Source: RPQK01 sp041946865 (GTDB taxonomy: Bacteria; Acidobacteriota; UBA6911; RPQK01). From it: a stretch of 9,018 bases of DNA. Of the stretch, positions 1 through 7,556 are shown piece after piece. The notes under the pieces were generated by a model. The model saw only the letters and a list, made by a program, of their open reading frames with translations, did not search any database and was not told the origin of the DNA. The DNA lies in assembly GCA_041946865.1 (NCBI GenBank), contig JBHGBF010000227.1, forward strand, positions 1-9,018. The letters are read 5' to 3'. How positions within the stretch are numbered: position 1 is the stretch's first letter; each line of letters begins with the position of its first letter. A program made the position numbers and the translations under genes.

Positions 1-38
1 TCCGACAATGTGCGCTTGATCTGGTTCTGGCTGTTCAT
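1..38 (-). CDS. Possible start of the next gene (partial, runs off window)
   Basis: On the minus strand an ATG at 36-38 opens a frame that stays open to the window edge (12 full codons, beginning MNSQNQIKRTLS). It lies 90 bases after the stop of the oxidoreductase gene, a plausible distance for a next operon member. There is no convincing Shine-Dalgarno; ACGGC just before the ATG is poor. The ATG sits in one arm of an inverted repeat. Twelve codons are far too few to identify a product, and an open frame this short arises easily by chance. Confidence 0.25.
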   Translation of the reverse strand, partial: MNSQNQIKRTLS

Positions 39-56
39 GCCGTCAGTATGAACAGC
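30..56. repeat. Perfect 9-bp inverted repeat (hairpin) downstream of the last complete gene
   Basis: GCTGTTCAT (30-38) and ATGAACAGC (48-56) are exact reverse complements separated by 9 bases. Read on the plus strand, one wobble and one further pair would lengthen the stem to 11 with a 5-base loop. The hairpin lies 73 bases past the oxidoreductase stop. No T-tract follows on either strand, so it is not a typical intrinsic terminator. It could be a processing or stabilising hairpin, a protein-binding site, or a structure covering the start of a following gene. Confidence 0.6.
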
Positions 57-128
57 GGCTAACTATTTGTCCAGGCAAACGTTATGGGTAAAGGGCAGGG
101 CTAGGTAATGAAGAGCAGGATACTCATT

Positions 129-2348
129 TCAACCCAACTCGACCGGAACTGGCTGTCTGGTGAGCATGGATCGCGTTGCAGCGAAGGTCGTGAGGGTCGT
201 CGTAACATAGCTGTGGAATGGCACTGGGAATTCTCGTCCTTCTTTAAGCGAGCAGACAAGATCGAGCATCTCAGCTTTGTGGCCGCGATCAACGCCGGAC
301 CAGAGATGCCCTACTCCCTTGCGCTTTCCCGTTTGGGTCCATGTGGCTGTCCTGAAGTCATCAATAACCCCGACAGCCCCGCCGGCAAATATCTCGACAC
401 GTTCGCGCGGGTATCCTTTGTCACCAACGGCTGTGTAGACAATGTTCCCCAGACTGCCATCCCGCATGGTGAGGACGATGACGAGATTGTCTTCCTTGAT
501 GATCCCGCAGATCGACTGGACCGACTCGGCAAACGCGGTCATTGGCTCGGATCCGGTAAGCGCCTGAATCAAGTCCACGAAGTGACACGCCTCGCCGATC
601 AGGTTGCCTCCCCCCTCCAGCGGGTCGTGCACCCAGAGGTCGGGGGGGATCTGTCCGACATTTGCCCGAATGCTTACCATCCTTGGCCCGCTGGTCATCT
701 TGAGTTGTTCGAGCATAAAGCGGGTGGTCGGGGCGTAGCGCCGATTGAAGCCGACCATGAGTCGACCGGGCGAGTGCTGATAAACTTCGATGACTTCCTC
801 CAATTCATCTTGACGGATAGCGAGTGGTTTTTCGACGAAGACATGTTTACCGGCTTTCAGCGCCCGCTTGACGAAGTCGGCGTGGCTGCCGTGCCGCGTC
901 AGAATCATCACCAAATCAATCTGCGGGTCGTCGAGCACGCGTTGGGGATCGGTCGTGGCGTAGGCTGCGTTATACCGACGGGCGACATGATCGGCGTGAA
1001 TTCCAGTCGAGGTCACGACGCCGCGAAGCACCGCATTTCGCCCGGGTGTTAGAGCAGGCAGGAGTGTCCCTCTTGCGAAGAGGCCCGCCCCAATCAGGCC
1101 GATCCTCACCGGATCCCGGGGAGCCGTGTCTTTGGCAACCGCAATCGATTCAGCCGGCGTTCGTACCTTCTGCCTTGAAATGTGCTCCTGTTGAGAAAGC
1201 TGGATCGTTCGCTTGAGCTCGACTCGCTCGGGGTACTGAAGCACGACCCCCATCGTCTCCTTTTTGCCGGCCATAATCAGGTCGTACGCTTCCAGCGCCC
1301 GGGCTATCGGGAATCGGTGCGTAACCAGGTGACTGATGCGCACCTGCTCGTCGCTCACCATTTGCAGAAACGCTGCCATATTGCGCTGTGCCGTCCAGCG
1401 CACGAAGCCGTAAGGATAGTCGCGTTCTCCGGATTCGTAATCGAGATCGTACATCCCGGGCCCCCAGGCACGGCTGACTGTGAGGTCCAGTTCTTTCTCG
1501 TAGAAAACCCTCCTGGGTATATCCAACCCTACTAATCCAGGGACCACTATTCGCCCCTTGATCCTAGCCAGCTCCGCCGCCAGCTCGATTGGGTGGTTGC
1601 TCTCCGTGGCGGCAAATACCAGCACCGTGTCGGCCCCTCGACCATCGGTAAAACCGCGGACGACAGCCACGACGTCATCCCTCTCAATCACAGCCCCAAC
1701 GTGTGCGCCGTATTTTCTTGCCATCTCGACTTTCTCGGGACATATATCAAGGGCACAGACCCGGCTCCCGGCCGATCGCACAATCTGAACTGCAAGTTGG
1801 CCGATTAGCCCAAGTCCAAGTACAACGACGCGATCCGCGAGGCCCGAAGCGGCTATTCGGACGGCGTGGAGAGCGATACTGCCCAGCGTGACAAAGCAGG
1901 CGGCATCGAAGCTCACATTATCCGGAATCCTTACTGCCAAGGTTTGAGGGACACAAAGCACTTCGGCGTGACACGCCACGCCGGATCCCGAACAGGCTAC
2001 ACGGTCCCCGGACGCAAACCCTCGCACCCCTGCGCCGATCTCGATCACTGTCCCAGCGGCGCTGTATCCGAGTGGCACCGGCTCATCAAGCCGAGCTAGT
2101 GCCTGGCGGTAGGCCTCGACGGGACCCTCAAGCCGGGCTTTGTTCAGAACTTGTCTGACTTGATCGGGTCGAGCGAGCGCTTTGCCAAGAAGGCTTTTTT
2201 GGGCCATCCCCAGCATGTAACGCTCGGTGCCGATTGAAATAAGCGATGCAGCCGAACGGACCAGCAAAGAGCGAGACTTCAGTGCCGGGACGGGGACTTC
2301 AGCCAGCTCCAGAGAACCGGTCTTGTATGACTGTACGATTTGTTTCAT
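129..2348 (-). CDS. Bi-domain oxidoreductase: MDR (zinc-type alcohol dehydrogenase-like) fused to Gfo/Idh/MocA dehydrogenase
   Basis: This is a 739-residue fusion of two NAD(P)-dependent oxidoreductases of a kind often found in polysaccharide clusters. Residues about 1-375 form a medium-chain dehydrogenase: GroES-like part first, then a Rossmann fold with GLGLIG at 178-183. The usual zinc-binding catalytic Cys position is not evident; the corresponding segment reads LISIGTER (36-43). Residues about 412-739 form a Gfo/Idh/MocA domain with GLIGAG at 417-422, the signature EKP at 506-508, and a GGGNL segment at 579-583 followed by His589. I infer that it oxidises or reduces a sugar or sugar-nucleotide in the cytoplasm; the substrate is unknown. 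I chose the ATG at 2348 because MKQI...YKTG is the usual beginning of this family. An in-frame GTG at 2426 overlaps the preceding stop by 4 bases and would add 26 residues of low-complexity character; neither start has a strong ribosome binding site. It is the last complete gene of the operon. Confidence 0.9.
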   Translation of the reverse strand: MKQIVQSYKTGSLELAEVPVPALKSRSLLVRSAASLISIGTERYMLGMAQKSLLGKALARPDQVRQVLNKARLEGPVEAYRQALARLDEPVPLGYSAAGTVIEIGAGVRGFASGDRVACSGSGVACHAEVLCVPQTLAVRIPDNVSFDAACFVTLGSIALHAVRIAASGLADRVVVLGLGLIGQLAVQIVRSAGSRVCALDICPEKVEMARKYGAHVGAVIERDDVVAVVRGFTDGRGADTVLVFAATESNHPIELAAELARIKGRIVVPGLVGLDIPRRVFYEKELDLTVSRAWGPGMYDLDYESGERDYPYGFVRWTAQRNMAAFLQMVSDEQVRISHLVTHRFPIARALEAYDLIMAGKKETMGVVLQYPERVELKRTIQLSQQEHISRQKVRTPAESIAVAKDTAPRDPVRIGLIGAGLFARGTLLPALTPGRNAVLRGVVTSTGIHADHVARRYNAAYATTDPQRVLDDPQIDLVMILTRHGSHADFVKRALKAGKHVFVEKPLAIRQDELEEVIEVYQHSPGRLMVGFNRRYAPTTRFMLEQLKMTSGPRMVSIRANVGQIPPDLWVHDPLEGGGNLIGEACHFVDLIQALTGSEPMTAFAESVQSICGIIKEDNLVIVLTMRDGSLGNIVYTAVGDKGYPRERVEIFAGGAVGVIDDFRTATWTQTGKRKGVGHLWSGVDRGHKAEMLDLVCSLKEGREFPVPFHSYVTTTLTTFAATRSMLTRQPVPVELG

Positions 2349-2422
2349 GGAATAGGCTTCTGATTGCAATCTAAGCAGATGCGGAACTGAGCCCGCGTCC
2401 GGGCGGCGCGCACCAACATCAC

Positions 2423-3595
2423 TCACAAATGACTCACAGCCTTGACTTCGTTATCGTTGACCACGGGCTTGGAGGTATCCGTTAATATCCAAGCATAAGC
2501 AGACGACCAGTTGCGATCATCGAAAAGATCCAGATACGAGCGCCGGCAAGCTATTGACATTGGGCCAAAGCCGGCCTCGACCCTGTCGATTGCCTCAAGG
2601 ACCTGCTCTGCCGTCGGTTCCTTCGGGACGAAAAAAGCTGTCTGTTCGGGGACCAAGAACTGACGCAACCCCTCGATTTCGGTGGCTATAACGGGCGTGC
2701 CACTCATGAGGGCAACTGGTATTACTCCGCTCTGCATCGTGTCTCGGTAAAGAGCCAAGACAGCCACGCTCGATCCTGCCGCCTCTCGAAGCTGTTCGTC
2801 GGAAATCTGCGAGCCAGTCACAACGCGAAGCAAGTCGCGAACTTCAGGCGCCAGACTCTTAAGGTGTTTGCCGACATCGGAGGACGTAACCAACTGGAAC
2901 ATCGTCTTCCTGCCGAGACGAAAGCTGTGCTGAACAACTTCAAAGAATTTGTCTATGCCTTTCGCTCTCGTCGCGTTTCCCAAGAACGAAATATACAACC
3001 TCTTCTGTTCAGCGCAGGGAATCTCCCGAAACTGAAGAGGGATTACTTTTATTTCTCCGCGAAAGCGGAGGTATCGAAGCCTGAAGGCCTTTGCGGCTTT
3101 CGGGGAGTGTACGATGACAACGTCCACGAAGGGTAAGGACAGGGCCTGGCAAAACTCTACGGCATAGATTGCGAGTGACTTCAGACGATAAATACGCTTT
3201 TCAGACGGGGACTTGTACGGCTCGTGCAGCCACGCGATGATGCAAAGATCACGGCATAGAATCCTTGACAGGCCAGCGACGACGAAGTTCAAAGGGTGCC
3301 ACATCACCAGCAGCAGCCCGCCAGGCTTCCATCTGCATAGACCGTAGGCGAAGCGAGCCCATCCCCACAGCAGGAAGGCAAGAATGTCGAGGAGGTTCGT
3401 CAAGCGAAGGGCAAAACCTGTCGGGTAGGAGACATCTTTAAACTCTCGGTTCATCCACTTAAACCGGCCCGACAGGGCCATGTGGACACGGAATCCGTGT
3501 TCCCGCAGACAAAACGCAAACGACCGCATGTGCTGCCAGTTGCCGGGAGCGTACCGCAAACAGACGATGTAGAAGGAGCGCGCGGTCTTCAGCAT
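2423..3595 (-). CDS. Divergent GT4-type (GT-B fold) glycosyltransferase
   Basis: This 390-residue protein resembles GT-B glycosyltransferases of the group-1/GT4 kind. The N-terminal half has a YAPGNWQHMRSFAFCL segment (15-30) typical of the acceptor-side fold, followed by hydrophobic stretches at about 66-86 and 93-114 that could bring it to the inner membrane face. HEP occurs at 124-126. The C-terminal half has the donor-domain beginning FLGNATRAKGID (204-215) and a late SGTPVIATEIEGL segment (298-310). The E-x7-E pair normally seen in GT4 is absent: its two positions read Thr286 and Val294, in a stretch with SGVIP at 289-293. It presumably transfers a sugar to a lipid-linked glycan; donor and acceptor are unknown. 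The ATG at 3595 overlaps the end of the GT9 gene by 7 bases, suggesting coupled translation, and has no clear Shine-Dalgarno. A longer frame beginning at 3703 would overlap the upstream gene by 115 bases and is unlikely. Confidence 0.85.
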   Translation of the reverse strand: MLKTARSFYIVCLRYAPGNWQHMRSFAFCLREHGFRVHMALSGRFKWMNREFKDVSYPTGFALRLTNLLDILAFLLWGWARFAYGLCRWKPGGLLLVMWHPLNFVVAGLSRILCRDLCIIAWLHEPYKSPSEKRIYRLKSLAIYAVEFCQALSLPFVDVVIVHSPKAAKAFRLRYLRFRGEIKVIPLQFREIPCAEQKRLYISFLGNATRAKGIDKFFEVVQHSFRLGRKTMFQLVTSSDVGKHLKSLAPEVRDLLRVVTGSQISDEQLREAAGSSVAVLALYRDTMQSGVIPVALMSGTPVIATEIEGLRQFLVPEQTAFFVPKEPTAEQVLEAIDRVEAGFGPMSIACRRSYLDLFDDRNWSSAYAWILTDTSKPVVNDNEVKAVSHL

Positions 3596-4809
3596 CGTGG
3601 TTTCTGTGACAACTGTCGTTTCACCCCTTGGACAATCAACGGCAAGGCAATCGTTTCCATGCAGTCCGGCGAGCGGCTGCACTGCCCATAGCAGGATTGA
3701 CACGGAAGCGGAGAGACTAGTTTCAGTATCAGACCGTCGTAGTCGTAGATCTCAGCGGCGCTGGTCGGACCGAACAATGCCACCGATCGAACGCGCAAAG
3801 CTGACGCCAGGTGAAGGGCAAAGGTGTCCCCGCATACCAAAACGTCACACTGCTCGATCAGTGCTGCGAATTCCAGCGGCGAAAAAGTGCAGCCAGGATT
3901 GACGACCCTCACGTCGGACAGCGCCGCTTGTAGTCTCTGGTTCCTCTCAGCTTCCTGCGGCCCTCCAAGGATTACCACCCCGGCGCTGGGGAATTCCTTG
4001 AGCAGCAGGTTGGTCAATTCACAGAGCCTGGAGGTACTCAACATCTTCTGTGGCCATCGCGAACCCGAGCCGGTGTTGATCCCGATCAGATGCGAAGGGC
4101 CGTTTCCGGGGAAAAAATCTCTGGCGCGTGGAACGTTTTGCCGGATAAGCTCGGACAACTGTATTTTCGGGAGGAGTATGTCGCCACGGAAGCCGGCGAT
4201 CTGGAGCATGATCTCCTGAAACGACAGCCTGTTTTCCCTCTTGACCCGATCAAAAACAGCCATCTCCATCCATCTGGCGGCGTGGACGTTGGTCGGCTGA
4301 ATCAACCCGCGCGAGTCTAGAAAAAAGCCGATTCTTTCGCTCCCCGGCCTCTCGTCGAGTCTGGCCAGAGAACACAAGGCCGAGCTGGGGTAATCATTGC
4401 TTAAGTTATAGATGGCTCTCCAGGACTCGCCTGCCAGCAGCCGGTTAGTCGTAGTTATGTCGTAATCCCAGACCTGGTCTACATCCGGATTAGCACCAAC
4501 CAAGGTCAAAGATTCCGACCGAGTGATCCAGACAATGAAGGGATCTTCGAACCTCTGTCTTATGTGAGCGGTCAGGAAACCGGTCCTAACGACATCCCCC
4601 ATAGCATCGAGCTTGATAATCAGGATTCGATCGCGCCACGGTGAGAAACGCCGACAAGTCGAGCATTCGGTGCCCTCGCGCTTGTTGAATTCGCAGGGTG
4701 CGCTGCCTGTCAAGTACCTGCAATCGCTCCGAATCGCGCTATGATGGTGCTGCATATCAACGGTTGAGGCGTTCCTCAACCAGACTGGTACCTCGGTGAG
4801 ATCCGGCAA
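3589..4809 (-). CDS. GT9 glycosyltransferase (ADP-heptose:LPS heptosyltransferase family) with N-terminal Cys cluster
   Basis: This 406-residue protein belongs to glycosyltransferase family 9. Visible family landmarks are KLDAMGDVVR (66-75), the GxNTGSGSRWPQK segment that begins the donor domain near the middle, and further on GDTFALHLASAL followed by ALFGPTS. Near the C-terminus is a Cys group C370, C373, C377, C383 with the CMETI ending common in this family. Ahead of the GT9 fold lie about 58 extra residues with C30, C39, C49 and C52 (spacing x8, x9, x2), suggesting a small metal-binding knuckle. The family transfers heptose or other sugars to LPS core or related glycans; the actual sugar here is unknown. 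The start is TTG at 4809, with GGAAG seven bases upstream (4817-4821). An ATG at 4755 would remove 18 residues but has no well-placed Shine-Dalgarno; both starts keep the Cys cluster. The gap from the preceding gene is 44 bases. Confidence 0.9.
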   Translation of the reverse strand: MPDLTEVPVWLRNASTVDMQHHHSAIRSDCRYLTGSAPCEFNKREGTECSTCRRFSPWRDRILIIKLDAMGDVVRTGFLTAHIRQRFEDPFIVWITRSESLTLVGANPDVDQVWDYDITTTNRLLAGESWRAIYNLSNDYPSSALCSLARLDERPGSERIGFFLDSRGLIQPTNVHAARWMEMAVFDRVKRENRLSFQEIMLQIAGFRGDILLPKIQLSELIRQNVPRARDFFPGNGPSHLIGINTGSGSRWPQKMLSTSRLCELTNLLLKEFPSAGVVILGGPQEAERNQRLQAALSDVRVVNPGCTFSPLEFAALIEQCDVLVCGDTFALHLASALRVRSVALFGPTSAAEIYDYDGLILKLVSPLPCQSCYGQCSRSPDCMETIALPLIVQGVKRQLSQKPRC

Positions 4810-4816
4810 TGAGTCG

Positions 4817-4821
4817 CTTCC
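4817..4821 (-). promoter_or_regulatory. Shine-Dalgarno supporting the TTG start of the GT9 gene
   Basis: GGAAG on the minus strand lies seven bases upstream of the TTG at 4809. It favours this start over the ATG at 4755, which has GAGGAA about 16 bases away, too far to be effective. Confidence 0.45.
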
Positions 4822-4853
4822 GAGACGACGCAGCGCTCGACTACTCGCGCGAC

Positions 4854-6062
4854 CTACTCCGTGTCAGCCCCCCGTTCAGCCCAATTCAGAGAGGGATCCC
4901 TGGTTCCCGTGAGGACGTCCCGAAAGGCGCGGACCATTGAAGCAGCAACCCGCTCAACTGAAAAGCAATCCTGAACCACAACCGGAGCGCGCTCACTCCA
5001 TTCACGCAGAAGTCCGCGATTCTGATTCAGCATCCTGAGAGCTTCAGAAACGGCTGCGGCATCGGTGTCAACAACCATCCCGACCCGGTGAGGGGCGAGA
5101 GCGTACCATGCACCGACATGGGGACTGACCAAGACAGGCGTTCCGCATGCGAGAGCTTCCACTACTACCATGCCAAAGTTCTCGTCTTCACTCGGCATTA
5201 GCAGCAAATCGCCGGCACTATAGAGCTCCACCAATTGGTCGCCAGTTTGGTGCCCAGCCCAGCGGATGCGATCTTGGAGGCCTAGCGCGCGTGCCAGACG
5301 TCTGTACTCTTGAGCCAGCGGCACGTCGTCAAGTCCGACGACAAGCAGATAGACGGAAGGGGTTTTAGCGAGCGCCTTTATGACGACATCAATTCGTTTT
5401 TTCGGATCGATCCTGCCGACCATCAGCGCCAGCAGACCGCTCTCCGGGATTCCGTAATGCCTCCTGACTGCGGATGCTGTCTCGACTCGTCTGAACTCCC
5501 TGGTATCAATCCCGTTGGGAACCACGAAACTGGGGACTCGCACCTTCCGGCTCTGCTGTCTCTCGTAAAGGGTCGTGAAATGAACAGCCGTTGACTGAAG
5601 CAGAACCCGCGAGAGAACGGCGTGCCAGTAGAAGAGTTTTCTGTACCTGTGGTGTGACCACAGCCGGGTATCTATGCTGCCGTGTAGTCCAAAAACGCTC
5701 GGTATGTTCAGTTCTCTGCAGATCGCGACAGCCGAGCGTCCTAACCACTGCCAAACGGCAGAGATGTAGACAAGATCAAACTCCTTTGCTCGCTTCCGCA
5801 ACTCGGAAACCAGCAAACGGGAATCCCAGACGCTACCAGGGCCAAAAGTCGTCGGGAAGTATTGTACGGTGACCCCTCCTACCTTGACGGGTGCCCCAGC
5901 CGGGACTGGGAGTCTTGCTTTTCCGCCGGTTGAGTCAGTTGTAAAGACCACAACCTCGTGATTCAAGCATGCGAGTCCTCGGCAGAGACTGCTCATACAA
6001 CGTACAACACCGCCAAAGCTCCAGGCAGGTTCGTAAGCGGGTAAGACGAACAGGAGCCTCAC
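4854..6062 (-). CDS. GT4 family glycosyltransferase (group 1)
   Basis: This 402-residue protein is a canonical retaining GT-B glycosyltransferase. The N-terminal domain starts with a beta strand and glycine turn typical of the family (RLLFVLPAYEP, then FGGVVR at 16-21), and carries GLHGSID at 125-131. The domain junction reads VPNGIDTREF (181-190). The donor domain contains MVGRIDPKKRID (214-225) and the E-x7-E motif with E294 and E302, inside SEDENFG and VEALACGTPV. These features predict transfer from a nucleotide-activated sugar (UDP- or GDP-linked; the sequence does not say which) to a growing glycan at the cytoplasmic side. No signal peptide or membrane segment is seen. The start is GTG at 6062, whose GTGA overlaps the stop of the preceding gene by 4 bases, with AGGTGA (6066-6071) just upstream; this strongly suggests translational coupling. 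It is followed after 44 bases by the GT9 gene. Confidence 0.95.
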   Translation of the reverse strand: MRLLFVLPAYEPAWSFGGVVRCMSSLCRGLACLNHEVVVFTTDSTGGKARLPVPAGAPVKVGGVTVQYFPTTFGPGSVWDSRLLVSELRKRAKEFDLVYISAVWQWLGRSAVAICRELNIPSVFGLHGSIDTRLWSHHRYRKLFYWHAVLSRVLLQSTAVHFTTLYERQQSRKVRVPSFVVPNGIDTREFRRVETASAVRRHYGIPESGLLALMVGRIDPKKRIDVVIKALAKTPSVYLLVVGLDDVPLAQEYRRLARALGLQDRIRWAGHQTGDQLVELYSAGDLLLMPSEDENFGMVVVEALACGTPVLVSPHVGAWYALAPHRVGMVVDTDAAAVSEALRMLNQNRGLLREWSERAPVVVQDCFSVERVAASMVRAFRDVLTGTRDPSLNWAERGADTE

Positions 6063-7477
6063 CGATCACCTGTTCTTCTCGTCCTTGAAAGCATCTCGGC
6101 GAAAATCAATCGCTTGACCTCCCCAAGAGTCTCTCCGACATCCCGGCCAGATAACACCACAGCGGCCTTTCCGGGGCGGGACTGGACGATTCTCTCACAT
6201 GCTGCGATCTGACTCTCTAACTCGGCCGGTGACAATTCCGGCTTGCGATTGTGAATTACCGCGGCGTCGGCTCGTGGCCATATCAGAATGTCTGGCTGCG
6301 GGAGCAGCCGCTCGAGTACAGTGAGCCACGACCGAGGAAAGGCGCTATAGACCCCCTGCACGGCATAGTCATAGAAGTAACGGTCAAAGACAACCAACTC
6401 ACCTCGACCTTTGGCTCGCCTGAGAACGAAATGGCCGAGAAGAAAGTCGCAGGAGTAGTACAGCACATAGATGAGAGTGCGAAAGAAAGTGAAGCGTCGT
6501 GAGGAAGACCCGGTAGCATTGTTCACAGGCACTGGGTCGCGGGGCTTCTCTCCGGCGCCATTGTTTCTCCTCCAGAAAAGGAATACCTTCAGAGTCGGCA
6601 GTATCCCGAGGTGGCCATGGTAGTAAGGTATCCCGCTAAAGAGTGCTCTCACTTCGGCATCGCGGACCAGGCCGTCGGCAACGGTCGTCTTGCCTGATCC
6701 GTCGGGCCCGATAAGACACACGAAAAGACCCGATGGTTGGAGGAACCCGTCCCGAGCATGTCCGGCCATAAACCGCCACAAGTCTCGAATCATAGTGAGA
6801 GGGGAGTGAGATACGGCAGTCAGTAACAGCGAGCGCTTTACATGCAGCGCCCGTCTCTCCAAAGTCTCCCACTCGCCTTCGGCGGCCCCGTTAAGAAGGA
6901 AATTCACGACCTCTGGCGGGAAGTACGGCTGCAGGCAACGCACGAAGTCATTCTCTCCAACGCCCAATAGATCCCGAATTCGCTCCTTTGTCGACCCGTC
7001 CCCCTTGTCTTTCACTTTGCCCGACTGCAAGTACTCCTTTAATAAGGAAATCGCTGCTTCACACCCGGGACTCGCGGTTCTAATTCCAGAGAAATCATGC
7101 CGAGTCGCGATTAAGTGACGGGCGTCTATGTACTCGAGTGATTTCCAGTGAATTCTGGTCCAGACATCGACTTGGAGAACTCCCATGTCAGTTCCAGAAC
7201 AGCAAGCCAGGTACCAGCTACGAAAACCCTCACGTGCGTTCGTTCGAATGACCTCCCAGCCGAAGTGGAGCGCGCATCGTACCAGGAGCGTCCTGAATGA
7301 GCCGAGATCGACAGGTGAAACGAACAGGTCCAAGTCATGTCCGACCGACTCCGGCAGCTCTTCGAAATTCCGGAGAACACAGTACTGAACGCCTGCGTCA
7401 TTCAGTTCCGAAAACAATGTCGAGAACAACGGACCCAAGGGTGACCGAGGGAGTTCTGCTAAGGGTTCTATGGCCAA
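6059..7477 (-). CDS. Two-domain protein: nucleotidyltransferase-like domain plus thymidylate-kinase-like P-loop kinase
   Basis: This 472-residue protein has two recognisable parts. Residues about 18-115 look like a small nucleotidyltransferase-fold domain: YCVLRNFEELP (32-42), then HDLDLFV with D48 and D50, and a possible third acidic residue D104 in QVDVW, the spacing expected for metal-binding aspartates. A mostly helical region follows (135-245, including LLKEYLQSGKVKDKGD). Residues 250-460 are a P-loop kinase: GPDGSGKTT (257-265), the thymidylate-kinase-type FDRY (364-367), and a basic/acidic segment around NRKPELSPAELESQ (410-423) that may be the lid. A housekeeping thymidylate kinase is usually about 200-220 residues with no such N-terminal domain, so dTMP is unlikely to be the substrate. 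Its place among glycosyltransferase genes suggests phosphorylation or nucleotidylation of a glycan precursor; the true substrate is unknown. The start is TTG at 7477, well supported by GAGGAG six bases upstream. Confidence 0.85.
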   Translation of the reverse strand: MAIEPLAELPRSPLGPLFSTLFSELNDAGVQYCVLRNFEELPESVGHDLDLFVSPVDLGSFRTLLVRCALHFGWEVIRTNAREGFRSWYLACCSGTDMGVLQVDVWTRIHWKSLEYIDARHLIATRHDFSGIRTASPGCEAAISLLKEYLQSGKVKDKGDGSTKERIRDLLGVGENDFVRCLQPYFPPEVVNFLLNGAAEGEWETLERRALHVKRSLLLTAVSHSPLTMIRDLWRFMAGHARDGFLQPSGLFVCLIGPDGSGKTTVADGLVRDAEVRALFSGIPYYHGHLGILPTLKVFLFWRRNNGAGEKPRDPVPVNNATGSSSRRFTFFRTLIYVLYYSCDFLLGHFVLRRAKGRGELVVFDRYFYDYAVQGVYSAFPRSWLTVLERLLPQPDILIWPRADAAVIHNRKPELSPAELESQIAACERIVQSRPGKAAVVLSGRDVGETLGEVKRLIFAEMLSRTRRTGDR

Positions 7478-7483
7478 CGGCTG

Positions 7484-7513
7484 CTCCTCACCTGATGCCC
7501 GATTATCGAGGAG
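7484..7513 (-). promoter_or_regulatory. Shine-Dalgarno of the kinase-fusion gene with an upstream complementary arm
   Basis: GAGGAG (minus strand, 7484-7489) lies six bases before the TTG at 7477 and decides that start. A perfect complement, CTCCTC on the minus strand (7508-7513), lies 18 bases upstream, so the two could pair and hide the ribosome binding site. Other short pairings compete, for example CCTGA with TCAGG (7491-7495 and 7520-7524). The Shine-Dalgarno itself is solid; the regulatory fold is only a possibility. Confidence 0.4.
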
Positions 7514-7556
7514 ATGAGGTCAGGACTGGCGAACTTGTTCCCGACCATGGGAGAGC

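Noticed and set aside
610..648. C6 and G7 homopolymer runs in the oxidoreductase gene as possible phase-variation sites
   Set aside because: They encode a Pro-Pro pair and the conserved Gly-Gly-Gly of the Gfo domain and are short; the frame is intact, so there is no sign of slippage control.
108..1052. Plus-strand open frame of 314 codons antisense to the oxidoreductase gene
   Set aside because: It lies wholly opposite a well-recognised Gfo/Idh/MocA domain; its protein matches no family I know and it arises from codon bias on the coding strand.
6059..7477. Calling the kinase fusion a housekeeping thymidylate kinase (tmk)
   Set aside because: The protein is twice the usual length, has an added nucleotidyltransferase-like domain and sits in a glycan operon; only the superfamily motifs match.
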